Part shown: piece after piece, positions 23,586-35,003 of the stretch | Layout of the letters: each line of letters opens with the position of its first letter | Position numbering within the stretch: the first letter of the stretch is position 1 | NCBI GenBank assembly: GCA_030770535.1 | Contig: JASVEC010000010.1 | Location: forward strand, 806,001 to 870,000 | Length of the DNA stretch: 64,000 nucleotides | Source of the DNA: Batkoa obscura | Lineage: Eukaryota > Entomophthoromycota > Entomophthoromycetes > Entomophthorales > Batkoaceae | Direction of reading: 5' to 3' | Made by a program: the position numbers and the translations under genes | The notes under the pieces: model-generated | Told to the model about the DNA's origin: nothing | What the model saw: the letters and a program-made list of their open reading frames with translations, nothing else | Databases searched by the model: none

Positions 23586-23890
23586 ATGAGTGTAAGTTAA
23601 AATCGAATATGAAAATACTTAACAATACTAAAAAATTTCATAGACTTACGAATTTACTGTAAAAATGACTTGCTCTGGCTGCTCCAACGCTGTTAACAAA
23701 GCACTTGGAAGATTAGAAGGTATTATTTTTTTAAAAAGATGAGTAGTTTATTAAAATCAATTTCGTAGGTGTTGACAAAGTCGATATTAACATGGAAGAA
23801 CAAAAAGTAACTGTCACTACCAGCACTGCTACCAAAGACCAAGTTTTTGAAGCAATCAAAAAAACTGGAAAGGAAGTTTCTGCTTTATAG
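23586..23890 (+). CDS. ATX1: Copper chaperone ATX1
   Basis: A cytosolic Cu(I) carrier that hands copper to the Ccc2/ATP7-type pump. Three exons. The first is only ATG AGT, followed by an intron starting GTAAGT. The protein reads MSTYEFTVKMTCSGCSNAVN, then KALGRLEGVDKVDINMEEQ and TKDQVFEAIKKTGKEVSAL. The metal site MTCSGC lies on the first loop and the fold is a single heavy-metal-associated domain, with the conserved Lys of KKTGK near the end. The second intron falls in the GRLEG/V segment. Size and motif are those of ATX1/ATOX1. The two-codon first exon hides this gene from simple ORF finding. Confidence 0.93.
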
Positions 23891-24039
23891 TTATGTTTTA
23901 ATAAATTCTAGTGAAATAATTAACTTTATTTTTATATCGTATTTCTATACTTTGTTCATATATTATCTCTTATCTATTATCACTATTATTTTGACATTTG
24001 ATGTGAAAGTAAGAAATTTATAAACTTTGAACTTTGAAA

Positions 24040-26222
24040 ATGATGAAATTTTGCATTAAAAAATCGTCATTTCAAAAGAAACATTCTTACTTTCAAACTT
24101 TTAACACTAAAATGGCATTATTAAATAAAGTAAAAAACAGTCAGAATGTATTGAAGTTAAGAAGTATAAATAATATTAGTAGTTGTTCAAATAAAAAGGT
24201 TAGTCTCAGCAATTGTATCTATAAATCAAAAATAGATCTATCCTTTTTAAAGACAAATAGACGAGGATTTAGTATTAAGAATTTTTTCTCACTAATTTCA
24301 AATAACATCTTTAATTCTGATAATAAAAATGGAGTTAAAGCAATATATAACGTTGATAAGGATAATAATGTAGAGAATATAGATGATAACATAATAAATC
24401 ATGATGACATTAATGATAAATCAGATGAATTAGTTTCTATTTATAAAGAGTATCAAAATTTGACTTGGTATTTTCATCCTTCAGATAAATACGTATCAGT
24501 TGATTTACTACCGGAGGATAGTCTAAACGAACAACTATTTTTAAATGACCCTATAATCTATAAAGGTAATTATAATACTCGATATTTGTACTAACAAGTT
24601 TAATTTATTTTATTTTAGTTATAGTATTAGATGAAACATTAACAAAGGGAATAGATTTAGTTAAATGCCTACTGGACTCTCCGTTTGATAGTAATAATGA
24701 TAGTAGTTTTAGTAGTACTTATAAAAAAATAGATGAAAATAAGAGCATTCAAGAAGTTCAATTTACCCAAAAAGAAGTAAGCAACTCAAAGTTTTCAGAC
24801 TATTCTCCACTTAGTTATATTAATGCGATAAATGATGGTACTAGTATAATTAATCAAACAATTTTAAAATGCAAACTTAATTCGAGTAAACTTAAAAATA
24901 ATGATAAGCATATCGAAGTATGGCTAACGAAAGGATATGATGAATTAACAAGGATTGATAGAGTAAGAGATTATAGTATTGTTGTATTATCTAGTTTTGA
25001 GACGGCATTAAATTTGAGTTATTATTTAAAACAAAACAGCTTAGCATTAGATTATTTAAAAGACAGTTTAATGATATTAGCTGATAAATGTGATGAAAAT
25101 ATACAAATTTCAATTCAAACTTTGTTCAAACATAATTTTCCACATTTGAACATTGAGTTTTGTAACATAAATATCTCTAAAGGAAATAATGCTTATAGTT
25201 TATTAAAAGAATCCACATCCAATGCTATAGCTTATCAAGATAATTGGTTACAGTCTAATTTGTCATTATTAAAGGAAAAAGTATTTAACCGAAAGGATTT
25301 GAGTGATATGAAAGTGAATACATTTAATAGAAGAAAAGAATATTTAATTGACATATGTGAAAAAAATATACAGTCAAGGATTCAAGTATCTAAAGATATT
25401 ATTAAGGAATGTGAAGCTATTTTAAATGAAATGGAAAAAGCGAAACAAGAATTAAGTAATGAGATTAAACAATTAAATTTATTAAATACGCCTGAACAGA
25501 GTACTAGTTTAGTAGAGTTGATTAAGCAGCAAAAAATTACATTAAACGTTGGTAATTTAATAGCCAATTTCCCATTATCTTATTTTAAAGTGATAGCAAA
25601 AATGAAAGAGTCGAATTTTAATTTTAACATTGAAAGCGAAGTTAATAAAATACAAAGCTATAATAACATAAAATTACAACACTTTTGGGATCAGAAAAGT
25701 AAGAAACTACAGGATATAACAAACAATAGACCAACTTTAACTATAAATTATGTCAATTTAAACTTATTTCCTAATAAACTAAAAGATATCATTATCGTAA
25801 TTAATAATTTAATAAGTAGTATCAAAGTGATTGATGAAGTATCAAAGAAACAAGAAGAAATAATAACTAAGTCCATTATATTTCAACTATTATGTGTATC
25901 TTTTACGCAGCTTAGTCTATCTTACCCATTACATCCCTCAGTAACACCTACCTTACTCATTACATCATCCATTATACTATCATTATTAAATGTAGTTTAT
26001 TTTGTAAAAGAATGGAATAGTTATGGGAATAAATTAATAGTTGATTTTGAAACATTAAATAATACAATAAATAATGAGTTAATTCAGTTACAACAAAATA
26101 ATTTGATTAACCATGTCGATGTGCCTTTAAACGAACTAATTAATACTCAAATCTTACCTTATCATTCAGAATTAATAGCTAAAATGAAAGTATTACAATC
26201 GAAACTTAAAAGTTCAAAATAA
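24040..26222 (+). CDS. Mitochondrial membrane protein, possibly Mmc1-like
   Basis: Two exons joined by a GT-AG intron of about 50 nt (donor after IIYK, acceptor before VIVLDETLTKGID). The N terminus, MMKFCIKKSSFQKKHSYFQT and onward to LKTNRRGFSI, is basic, hydroxylated and acid-free, like a mitochondrial presequence. Next come an Asn-rich low-complexity segment and the motifs LTWYFHPSDKYVSVDLLPED, VLDETLTKGIDLVKCLLDSP and IVVLSSFETALNLSYYL. The C-terminal half is helical with a coiled coil and a two-helix hydrophobic hairpin (LLCVSFTQLSLSYPLHPSVT, LLITSSIILSLLNVVYFV). The layout recalls the fungal inner-membrane, degenerate dynamin-like Mmc1 family. This is inference only; no GTPase P-loop is visible. 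Confidence 0.5.
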
Positions 26223-26304
26223 AAGAATAAACAATAATTTAAATTTAATTGTGTTATTTTATTTACTGTTTTTTATATTTTATCTATAAAAATAGAATCC
26301 TTTT

Positions 26305-28122
26305 TTAATATGCTTTTTCATGTATCTTTTGTGCACGACCAGATGGATCTTCAGGGCAACCCCAATCTTTTCTTGGGATCCAGCGTTCAACAGTATATTG
26401 AGATGATGGGTTAGTGAAAAGACGATCAAAGATGATACGATACCAGTAAGCTTCTTTAGTAGTAGGGGTATCATGGCTCCATCTTTCTCCAGCTTTAGCT
26501 AGTTGTTCTTCTGTTACTTCTCTTTCAGCTCTTTCTTTTAAAGAGTCAATCCAAGAATATCCTACGCCATCTGAGAATTGCTCTTTTTGACGCCATAAGA
26601 TATTATGTGGGAGATAAGGATGTTCAGGGGTATCAAAAGCTTTACGTAGAATATATTTTTCCATTCTTTGAAGTTCTGTTTTGATCATTTTCTCTTCAGG
26701 ATCGATATTCATACAAAGATCTAAATAGTCGGTGTCTAAGAAAGGTACACGTGCTTCAAGTCCCCAGGCCATGGTAGATTTGTTAGCTCTTAAACAATCT
26801 GCTAAATGAAGGTTTTTAACTCTGGTAACTGTCTCTTCATGAAGATCACCTTTAGTTGGTGCGGCATGGAAGTAAAGATACCCACCAAATACTTCGTCAC
26901 TACCTTCTCCAGAAAGCACCATCTTAACTCCCATAGCTTTGATTTTACGACTCAATAAGTACATTGGAGTTGAAGCACGGATAGTAGTTACATCATAAGT
27001 TTCAAGATGATAGATAACATCTTCTAAAGCATCATGGGCTTCTTCGATAGTAAATGTTAAGGCATGATGTTTAGTACCGATGAACTTAGCTACTTCTTGA
27101 GCTGCTTCTAAATCAGGTGATCCTGGTAAACCAATAGAAAAGGAATGAATTTTTGGCCAGTTGGCAATAGCTGATCCATCTTCATCAGGTAAACCTAATG
27201 ACTTTTCAGCTTCACGTGCAGCAATTGATGCAATAAGACTGGAATCTAAACCACCACTCAAGAGTACACCAAATGGTACTTCAGCCATAAGGCGGCGACG
27301 AACGGATTGTTCTAAACTTTCACGAAGTACTTTAAGATCTAATGGAGTGGAAGGAACTTTAGAGCCATCTAACCAAGAAGGATTGAAGTAACGTTCAAAT
27401 TTCCCAGTGTTAGAATCATAAATATGACCAGGTGGGAAGGATTTAATGTTATCACATGACTCTTGTAAAGCTTTCATTTCACTGGCATAGTAAAGAGTTT
27501 CTGGATGGGATGAGTGGAAACCATAGTATAAAGTAGTGATACCGATAGGGTCACGCGCTACAATATGACGTCCATTTTTTGCATCAAAAAGAACAAAGCT
27601 AAACATTCCTCTTAAATGGTTTACTAATTCTGAGCCCATTTCAGCATACTAAACAACAGTTAGACTATTAATCAATTTAATATATATATACTTACTAAGT
27701 GAATGATAACTTCACAATCAGAATGAGTTTTGAAAGTAACCTCATTTTTTAATAATTTACGAAGCTCGATATGGTTGTAAATTTCACCATTGACAGTAAG
27801 GATAATAGAATCATCAGAATTAGTAAGAGGTTGAGAACCAGAATCTATTTATTATTAAGTGTAAAATAAATATAAAAGGAACAAATTGAAAAATATTAAT
27901 ATTACCAACACCAACAATAGCTAAACGTTCATGACTAAATAAGTTGTTTCCTGAAACTTTACATCCACTCCAATCAGGCCCACGATGTCTTAAACTAAAA
28001 AATGTATTAGCTGTTATTATTATTATATAAATATAATATTACAGTTTAGAGTGGCTTAAAGCCTTTGAACGAATATTTTCAATATCCGAGTAATAGTTAA
28101 GGATAGCAAAGATACCACACAT
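26305..28122 (-). CDS. Asparagine synthetase (glutamine-hydrolysing)
   Basis: Makes asparagine from aspartate, ATP and glutamine-derived ammonia. Four exons begin [20 protein letters not shown]; Cys2 is the glutaminase nucleophile. Then [33 protein letters not shown] and [17 protein letters not shown] complete the class II GATase domain. The large exon from 27639 has the synthetase domain: [20 protein letters not shown] (the PP-loop SGGxDS), [38 protein letters not shown] and [18 protein letters not shown]. It ends [11 protein letters not shown]. Similar to yeast ASN1/ASN2; one gene seen here. Its G+C content and codon use are richer than the neighbouring gene, as expected for strong expression. 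Confidence 0.97.
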
Positions 28123-29228
28123 CTAATTAACAATTAACGTTTAAAGTTTACTATAAAGCTATTTACATTTACTTTAATTTCTACTTTGATATAAGAGAAA
28201 AGCAAATGATTTTATTTATGATAATTTTATTTTATACTTACATTATTATTGAGAATATTCTAAGGGTTCAGATATAATCATATAAAGTTTGCAAAAAGTG
28301 TCAATAATTCCCAAAGTTAGTAATTCTTCACCTATTAACATCAAAAATGATGTAGCTTTATTCTACTTCACTCTAGATTAACAAGTGGTTTAAAATTAAG
28401 CTCGGGAATATTTAATATATAATAATAATAAATTAATGATAGCATATTAATATATGTTATTTAATGTATAGGTATATAATGTTTTATATCCCCTTATAAA
28501 TGATAATAACAATTCGATTAAATATAACAATCTATTTTTTATAGTTTGTCTTTGATAATTGATCTTATAGTTATAAATTATGACTCATTAAAAGTAACAA
28601 TAGCATAGTAAATTTTATTGGCTAATAAATCTCCTTTATTGAATAATAGCAACATTCACTAAAGAATAATAAATTAACATTATAATATGATGTTTATACA
28701 TATTGTTATTTAAAACCTTTGCTTTCTGTTAGACTCTATCTTTGTAACCAGTTGATTTCAAACAAATTTTATACTTTCAAACTTGAAATAATACATGCAT
28801 TTATTCAAATAATGTATTTTTTAATCAAAATGCAAGAATAAAGCAGTTGAGATTTAATAAAATTAAGATGACTGAACCTTAGATTTATATATTACTTAAA
28901 AATAAAAGCCACTATAATATAACTATTAGTTAATAGCTAATATTGAAAAATTTGAAGCTGTAACTATTTTATTTTATCGACTTTTGCTAAGCTGCTAAGA
29001 AAATTAGATTACTTCTATATACCCTCTTGAGCGTCACTAATTTTGCAAAATTTTATTTAGTTGACCTCTTTGAAGTGAATTTAACATAAAATAATATTTG
29101 ACTGATAAAACTTCGAATAGTTGCTAACCAAATCAATTTTCGATCAGCTAAACTTTTTAGGCTTTACTGATCAAAACTACTTTCAGACTGGATAGATATG
29201 TCAGTCTTATTCGTTTAATGAATAAAAA
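28123..29228. other. Intergenic, start of gene-poor island
   Basis: About 1.1 kb upstream of the asparagine synthetase gene. No ORF or repeat family member seen; it ends at tRNA-Ala. Confidence 0.5.
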
Positions 29229-29301
29229 TGGAGAACCCGGGCATCGATCCCGGTGCCTCTCGCATGCTAAGCGAGCGCTCTACCATCTGAGCTAGTTCCC
29301 C
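29229..29301 (-). tRNA. tRNA-Ala (AGC)
   Basis: The minus strand folds as a full cloverleaf. The acceptor stem is GGGGAAC with GTTCTCC plus discriminator A (one G-U pair). The D arm has AGCTCAGATGGTAGAGC. The anticodon arm CTCGCTTAGCATGCGAG has loop anticodon AGC, and the T arm is CCGGGATCGATGCCCGG. A and B box promoter sequences are present. There is no intron and CCA is not encoded. It marks the left edge of the transposon nest. Confidence 0.97.
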
Positions 29302-29437
29302 GTGTCGTTAATTGAAAATGACATTATATAAAGCTAATAAATAGCCGATGAAAAAATTGCGAAGTTTTGATATCGATAATATGGGTGTCTATTTAACTCA
29401 TGTATAATTGTAGCATAAATTTAAATTTAAACAATAT

Positions 29438-29533
29438 GGGGATGTGTTTTTTTGTCTAAGAATTTTACTAATAGCTTTTCGACTCAAATAGCGCTTAAAA
29501 AATAGAAGTGATAAAATCAAAAAACACATCCCC
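29438..29533 (+). mobile_element. MITE copy 9, TSD ATAT
   Basis: GGGGATGTGTTTTTTTG to AAACACATCCCC, core slightly shortened, with ATAT on both sides. It lies between tRNA-Ala and transposon copy 1. Confidence 0.92.
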
Positions 29534-29906
29534 ATATTTAAACTAGATTTTAAAATTTTACTTTTAAATATACTTATATATAAAATATAGTTAACTAGTT
29601 TTTAATTAATAAAAGAATATTGGGGCTGTCCTAATTGGTTTCAGAATTTACTTAGAAATTAATCCAAATTTTAAATTTTTAAATTTGTGTCTAATGTGAC
29701 GGTTAAATCTAAAAAGCCTAAAATTAAATGTCTCTGTTTAAAACTTATTTTAATTGTTTCCTTTTCTTAAATAGCTAATTTTCCTAACTATATATTTTAT
29801 GTTAGTTCTGTTAGATATTTAACAGATATATAATATATAACTATATGATTATATAATTATATAAATACATTTATTTGACTTTATTTTTTGTTGAAATAAA
29901 AATAAA

Positions 29907-31610
29907 ATGCAAACTTTCATAACTAAACTTCCAAATGGAATTTTTGAAAACTTCAATACAATAGGGAGGAGTACACAATATAAACATTGTAATTCATTTA
30001 CATCAATTTTAAGAGCTACTTATAACAACCCAAGTTTTATGGAATTTTATAATAAAACAAAACAAAGAAAAGATATATTATCAAAGTTTACTATTGATAA
30101 TAATAAACTTAATCAAGTAATGTATAAAATTAGTGTTTTGAGGGAAACAGGAAATAAAAATCAGCAAGTAGCGTTATTATCAGCTATAGCTTCAGTATAT
30201 TCTTTTGATCAATGTAAGAGTTTTGGGTTTAATATAAATAGAAATCAATATGATTATTCAAAAACAAGTAATAATAATAAAATATCAACATTAAAACCTA
30301 TTATTAAAAATACAAAAAAAATTAAAGATGACCAAATTGAAACTATTATACAATATTTACTAAATGATTCAACTATTTCATCAAGATTTAATAAAAAAAA
30401 TAACGATAGTAAATATTCATCAGATAATATATATATATTAAATAAAAGTAGAACAATGATATATAGTAAATATTTGAATGATCTAAGAGATAAAGCAGTA
30501 GCCAGGTCAACGTTCTTTAAATATATACCAAGTAATTTCAAAAATCCAGCAAGAAAAACGGATCTATGTAATATATGTACCCAGTATACAGTTAGAAAAA
30601 AGTTATTTGAAAATAAAATAAATACAGCAAAAAACAAAGCAGAGATAGAAGAAATTTTCAACGAAGAAGAAAAGTTATACAAATTACATAAATTCTGTGT
30701 TGATACTCAAAAAAACACATTTAATGAAACTATCAAAAAATTAAATAACAAAAGTTGTATAATAGTTTTAGATTTTAAACAAAATATGGAAATAGGGACA
30801 AGACCAGATTCAATAAATCTAGATCATTATAATAAACAAGCTATATCAGTATTAGGCTTTGGTGTATTATATTTAAAAGATGATAAAACAATAGTCAAAG
30901 TTTACTTTGATTATTTATCTGAAATATTGAATCATGATTCAGCATATGCAGGAGATTGTCTAATCAATTTGATCTCTACAGAGCTTCTATTTAAAAAGTT
31001 TACAAAAATTAATATATGGGCAGATACAGTAAATCATTTTAGATCCCAAGAGTTCTTACATTATATGTTTAAAGAAATTCATAAAATAAATAGTAGTTTG
31101 AATGTTAATCTTAATTTTTTTGCTGAGCATCATGGAAAAAGTATAGTTGATGGACATATTGGAAACCTTTCAAAATGGAAAAGTAGTTTTGAAGCGTTAG
31201 GTAAAATAGAAGATATCGATCAATTAATTTCAAGATTTGAGGCTTTTATTTGCGAGCATAATAAAATTAATAACTCGACTGTTAATAATGGGAAAACAGA
31301 TATAATTTTTAAAAAGTATAAAAGAAACAAAAATACAAAAAGAATAATAGAGATGCAGGGCATTAAGAAGTATTTACACTTTATTAAACATAACAATAAA
31401 CTACATTGTTATCCAGTATCTGATACATCAAAAAAAAGCGATATAGTCCCAATTAAAGTTATAGAGTCTATAGAAAACAGAAAAATTAAAAGATCGATCC
31501 CAGCTTACCTTATGAAGATAACAGAGAATTTAAAAATTTCGATATTTACTAAGCAAGTAAGTAGTTTGTTGAATGATAGAAATAGATTGTTAAATGTTAG
31601 GATTACTTAA
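29907..31610 (+). CDS. DDE-type transposase, intact (copy 1)
   Basis: 567 codons, uninterrupted, inside copy 1. The N-terminal half is basic and Asn/Lys-rich and includes RDKAVARSTFFKYIPSNFKN followed by a CxxC pair (LCNICTQY). The C-terminal half has the acid-rich blocks expected of an RNase-H-like DDE core: IIVLDFKQNMEIG (Asp289), INIWADTVNHFRSQEF (Asp373) and NFFAEHHGKSIVDGHIG (Glu407, Asp415). I could not assign a superfamily. Variable 4-bp duplications rule out Tc1/mariner (TA) and hAT/Mutator (8-9 bp) and leave Sola-, Academ- or Ginger-like groups, or a new one. It is the only copy here with the empty MITE site (reads SAYAGDCL), so the likely source of active enzyme. An antisense frame at 30254-30682 is a shadow. 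Confidence 0.85.
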   Translation: MQTFITKLPNGIFENFNTIGRSTQYKHCNSFTSILRATYNNPSFMEFYNKTKQRKDILSKFTIDNNKLNQVMYKISVLRETGNKNQQVALLSAIASVYSFDQCKSFGFNINRNQYDYSKTSNNNKISTLKPIIKNTKKIKDDQIETIIQYLLNDSTISSRFNKKNNDSKYSSDNIYILNKSRTMIYSKYLNDLRDKAVARSTFFKYIPSNFKNPARKTDLCNICTQYTVRKKLFENKINTAKNKAEIEEIFNEEEKLYKLHKFCVDTQKNTFNETIKKLNNKSCIIVLDFKQNMEIGTRPDSINLDHYNKQAISVLGFGVLYLKDDKTIVKVYFDYLSEILNHDSAYAGDCLINLISTELLFKKFTKINIWADTVNHFRSQEFLHYMFKEIHKINSSLNVNLNFFAEHHGKSIVDGHIGNLSKWKSSFEALGKIEDIDQLISRFEAFICEHNKINNSTVNNGKTDIIFKKYKRNKNTKRIIEMQGIKKYLHFIKHNNKLHCYPVSDTSKKSDIVPIKVIESIENRKIKRSIPAYLMKITENLKISIFTKQVSSLLNDRNRLLNVRIT

Positions 31611-31998
31611 GTTATTAATAGATAAGTTAATAAATAGTCAAAGAACAAATAACTGTAATAATATGTAAAAACTATTATTACTTGTACTATATAGAGATAG
31701 TTAATTGTAGTTCTGGGGCTAACCACTCCCTCCCATGCAGCTATTTATTAACTTGGCAATATATTAATAATGTAATTATAACATTAAAGTAGTTTATTTA
31801 TTATCAAATAAATAAACTACTTTAATGTTATAATTACATTATTAATATATTGCCAAGTTAATAAATAGCTGTATGGGAGGGAGTGGTCAGCCCCAAAACT
31901 ATAATTAACCATCCCTATATAGTACAAGTAATAATAGTCTTTACATATTATTACAGTTATTTGTTCTTTGACTATTTATTAACTTATATATTAATAAC

Positions 31999-33806
31999 TT
32001 AAGTAATCCTAACATTTAACAATCTATTTCTATCATTCAACAAACTACTTACTTGCTTAGTAAATATCGAAATTTTTAAATTCTCTGTTATCTTCATAAG
32101 GTAAGCTGGGATCGATCTTTTAATTTTTCTGTTTTCTATAGACTCTATAACTTTAATTGGGACTATATCGCTTTTTTTTGATGTATCAGATACTGGATAA
32201 CAATGTAGTTTATTGTTATGTTTAATAAAGTGTAAATACTTCTTAATGCCCTGCATCTCTATTATTCTTTTTGTATTTTTGTTTCTTTTATACTTTTTAA
32301 AAATTATATCTGTTTTCCCATTATTAACAGTCGAGTTATTAATTTTATTATGCTCGCAAATAAAAGCCTCAAATCTTGAAATTAATTGATCGATATCTTC
32401 TATTTTACCTAACGCTTCAAAACTACTTTTCCATTTTGAAAGGTTTCCAATATGTCCATCAACTATACTTTTTCCATGATGCTCAGCAAAAAAATTAAGA
32501 TTAACATTCAAACTACTATTTATTTTATGAATTTCTTTAAACATATAATGTAAGAACTCTTGGGATCTAAAATGATTTACTGTATCTGCCCATATATTAA
32601 TTTTTGTAAACTTTTTAAATAGAAGCTCTGTAGAGATCAAATTGATTAGACAATCTTCTGCATATGGGGATGTTTTTTTTTGGTTTCATTACTTTTTCCA
32701 TTTTTTAAGCGCTATTTGAGCAGAAAGATTGTTAGTAAAGTTCTTAGACAAAAAAATACATCCCCACATGCTGAATCATGATTCAATATTTCAGATAAAT
32801 AATCAAAGTAAACTTTGACTATTGTTTTATCATCTTTTAAATATAATACACCAAAGCCTAATACTGATATAGCTTGTTTATTATAATGATCTAGATTTAT
32901 TGAATCTGGTCTTGTCCCTATTTCCATATTTTGTTTAAAATCTAAAACTATTATACAACTTTTGTTATTTAATTTTTTGATAGTTTCATTAAATGTGTTT
33001 TTTTGAGTATCAACACAGAATTTATGTAATTTGTATAACTTTTCTTCTTCGTTGAAAATTTCTTCTATCTCTGCTTTGTTTTTTGCTGTATTTATTTTAT
33101 TTTCAAATAACTTTTTTCTAACTGTATACTGGGTACATATATTACATAGATCCGTTTTTCTTGCTGGATTTTTGAAATTACTTGGTATATATTTAAAGAA
33201 CGTTGACCTGGCTACTGCTTTATCTCTTAGATCATTCAAATATTTACTATATATCATTGTTCTACTTTTATTTAATATATATATATTATCTGATGAATAT
33301 TTACTATCGTTATTTTTTTTATTAAATCTTGATGAAATAGTTGAATCATTTAGTAAATATTGTATAATAGTTTCAATTTGGTCATCTTTAATTTTTTTTG
33401 TATTTTTAATAATAGGTTTTAATGTTGATATTTTATTATTATTACTTGTTTTTGAATAATCATATTGATTTCTATTTATATTAAACCCAAAACTCTTACA
33501 TTGATCAAAAGAATATACTGAAGCTATAGCTGATAATAACGCTACTTGCTGATTTTTATTTCCTGTTTCCCTCAAAACACTAATTTTATACATTACTTGA
33601 TTAAGTTTATTATTATCAATAGTAAACTTTGATAATATATCTTTTCTTTGTTTTGTTTTATTATAAAATTCCATAAAACTTGGGTTGTTATAAGTAGCTT
33701 TTAAAATTGATGTAAATGAATTACAATGTTTATATTGTGTACTCCTCCCTATTGTATTGAAGTTTTCAAAAATTCCATTTGGAAGTTTAGTTATGAAAGT
33801 TTGCAT
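31999..33806 (-). pseudogene. Transposase of copy 2, split by a MITE
   Basis: The 5' part (33806 to 32712, including read-through into the MITE) and the 3' part (32640 to 31999) correspond to the copy 1 transposase. A MITE at 32666-32765 interrupts the frame after NHDSA. Residue 36 is Lys here and Arg in copy 1. Unless the MITE is spliced out, the product loses the second Asp and the Glu block. The ends of the host element remain recognisable, so it could still be moved in trans. Confidence 0.85.
32666..32765 (-). mobile_element. MITE copy 10, inside transposase of copy 2
   Basis: Same insertion point and orientation (relative to the gene) as the MITEs in copies 3 and 4. Flanks read ATAT and, on the gene's upstream side, ATGT (ACAT on the plus strand). 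Confidence 0.95.
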
Positions 33807-34063
33807 TTTATTTTTATTTCAACAAAAAATAAAGTCAAATAAATGTATTTATATAATTATATAATCATATAGTTATATATTATATATCTGTTAAATATCT
33901 AACAGAACTAACATAAAATATATAGTTAGGAAAATTAGCTATTTAAGAAAAGGAAACAATTAAAATAAGTTTTAAACAGAGACATTTAATTTTAGGCTTT
34001 TTAGATTTAACCGTCACATTAGACACAAGTTTAGAAACTTGAAATTTGGATTAATTTCTAAGT

Positions 34064-34527
34064 TGTGAAATATCGCTTTGTCAGTTCCATGGTTAATTAT
34101 AACATAACAATCGCCTAAGCTGTTGTGTTCTCGAGTTCAGAGGAAATCAATCCCATGTTCTTATTTTGATTTGTTATGAGAATTTCTAGCTCCATCCAAA
34201 AGAATATTATCTTCTCATTTTGATATTTATACTTTTCAGAGTATAAAAGAGTTTACAGAGTATAATAGCTCGAGGCTTTTTAATTGAATTATTCTTTGAT
34301 ACCTCCAACATTTAATAAAGCCACTAAGTTTTCTTAATAGTATTTTACATAGGTTTTACATTAGTATTGTCTATTGTATTTATCTTATATAGTCTGTAGC
34401 CTATTGCGTGCTATTCTTTATAATCCAAGTCTATCTTAGTCACATAAACTAAGACCTTTTGACTTATAGTGTAGTCAACCCAGCAATAGCTGTTCTTGAC
34501 TCCAAACCCTGAGTACCAGATTTCACA
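34064..34527 (+). mobile_element. 464-bp TIR element, TSD AAGT, inside copy 2
   Basis: Begins TGTGAAATATCGCTTTGTCA and ends GTACCAGATTTCACA, so the terminal inverted repeats are about 8-10 bp (TGTGAAAT). AAGT lies at both junctions (34060-34063 and 34528-34531), and removing the element plus one AAGT restores the left end of transposon copy 2 exactly. It has no ORF. This is a non-autonomous family; related copies lie at 35004-35573, 47123-47559 and 52429-52865. Confidence 0.88.
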
Positions 34528-34613
34528 AAGTAAATTCTGAAACCAATTCGGACAACCCCATATATTAGTATTAGCACTAATGTTTTTTATTTAGTTTTAA
34601 TATATAAAATGTT

Positions 34614-35003
34614 ATTTAAGTTATTAATAGGCCAAGCTAATAAATAATTAAAAAGCAAATAATTCTAATAGTAAGTAAAATTTATTATATTATTTACGTT
34701 GTAAAAAAATAATCAGCTATAGTTTTAGAGGTAATTATTCTCTTTTATGCAGCTACTTATTAACTTGATAACACATTAAGAATGCAATTATAGTATTAGC
34801 ATATAGGCTATCTTAATAAACCCTTTGCTAGTAAAGCAATTTTTGTTAAATTTAATGGAAGTTCTACTAACTTACAATATAAATTAAAGTACTTTAAAAC
34901 TATATTAAAGTACTTTTTTTAACAAAAAGTTTATTTTTATAAAACTCAAGCAGAGTTTTTGAAATACAAAATTTTTAAAAATCAGATAAAAAATGAAACT
35001 AAC
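34614..35003 (+). mobile_element. Decayed 3' tail of the long transposon
   Basis: From TTATTTAAGTTATTAATAGG to AAAATGAAACTAAC it follows the tail of copy 3 (38063-38503), with many substitutions. It stops where the next 464-bp element begins, so the tail is older than that insertion. No transposase part remains. Confidence 0.75.

Larger units (their letters stand above)
29622..34559. mobile_element. Tail-to-tail dimer of transposon copies 1 and 2
   Basis: Copy 1 (plus strand) and copy 2 (minus strand) are fused through their 3' tails at a palindrome centred near 31802. Both lack roughly the last 240 bp seen in copy 3 (38275-38513). The unit therefore begins GGGGCTGTCCTAATTGG and ends with the inverted left TIR CCAATTCGGACAACCCC; both outer ends are left TIRs. 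The two halves differ at many bases and only copy 2 has the internal MITE, so this is not one sequence folded back on itself. Flanking 4-mers are TATT and ATAT, with no clear shared duplication. Confidence 0.85.

Noticed and set aside
26280-27391. Short ORFs at 26280-26474 and 27161-27391
   Set aside because: Other frames of the asparagine synthetase gene.
30254-30682. 142-codon antisense ORF repeated in all transposon copies (also 33031-33459 and 36603-37031)
   Set aside because: It mirrors the transposase coding strand, is hydrophobic from A+T bias, and appears only because the copies are nearly identical.
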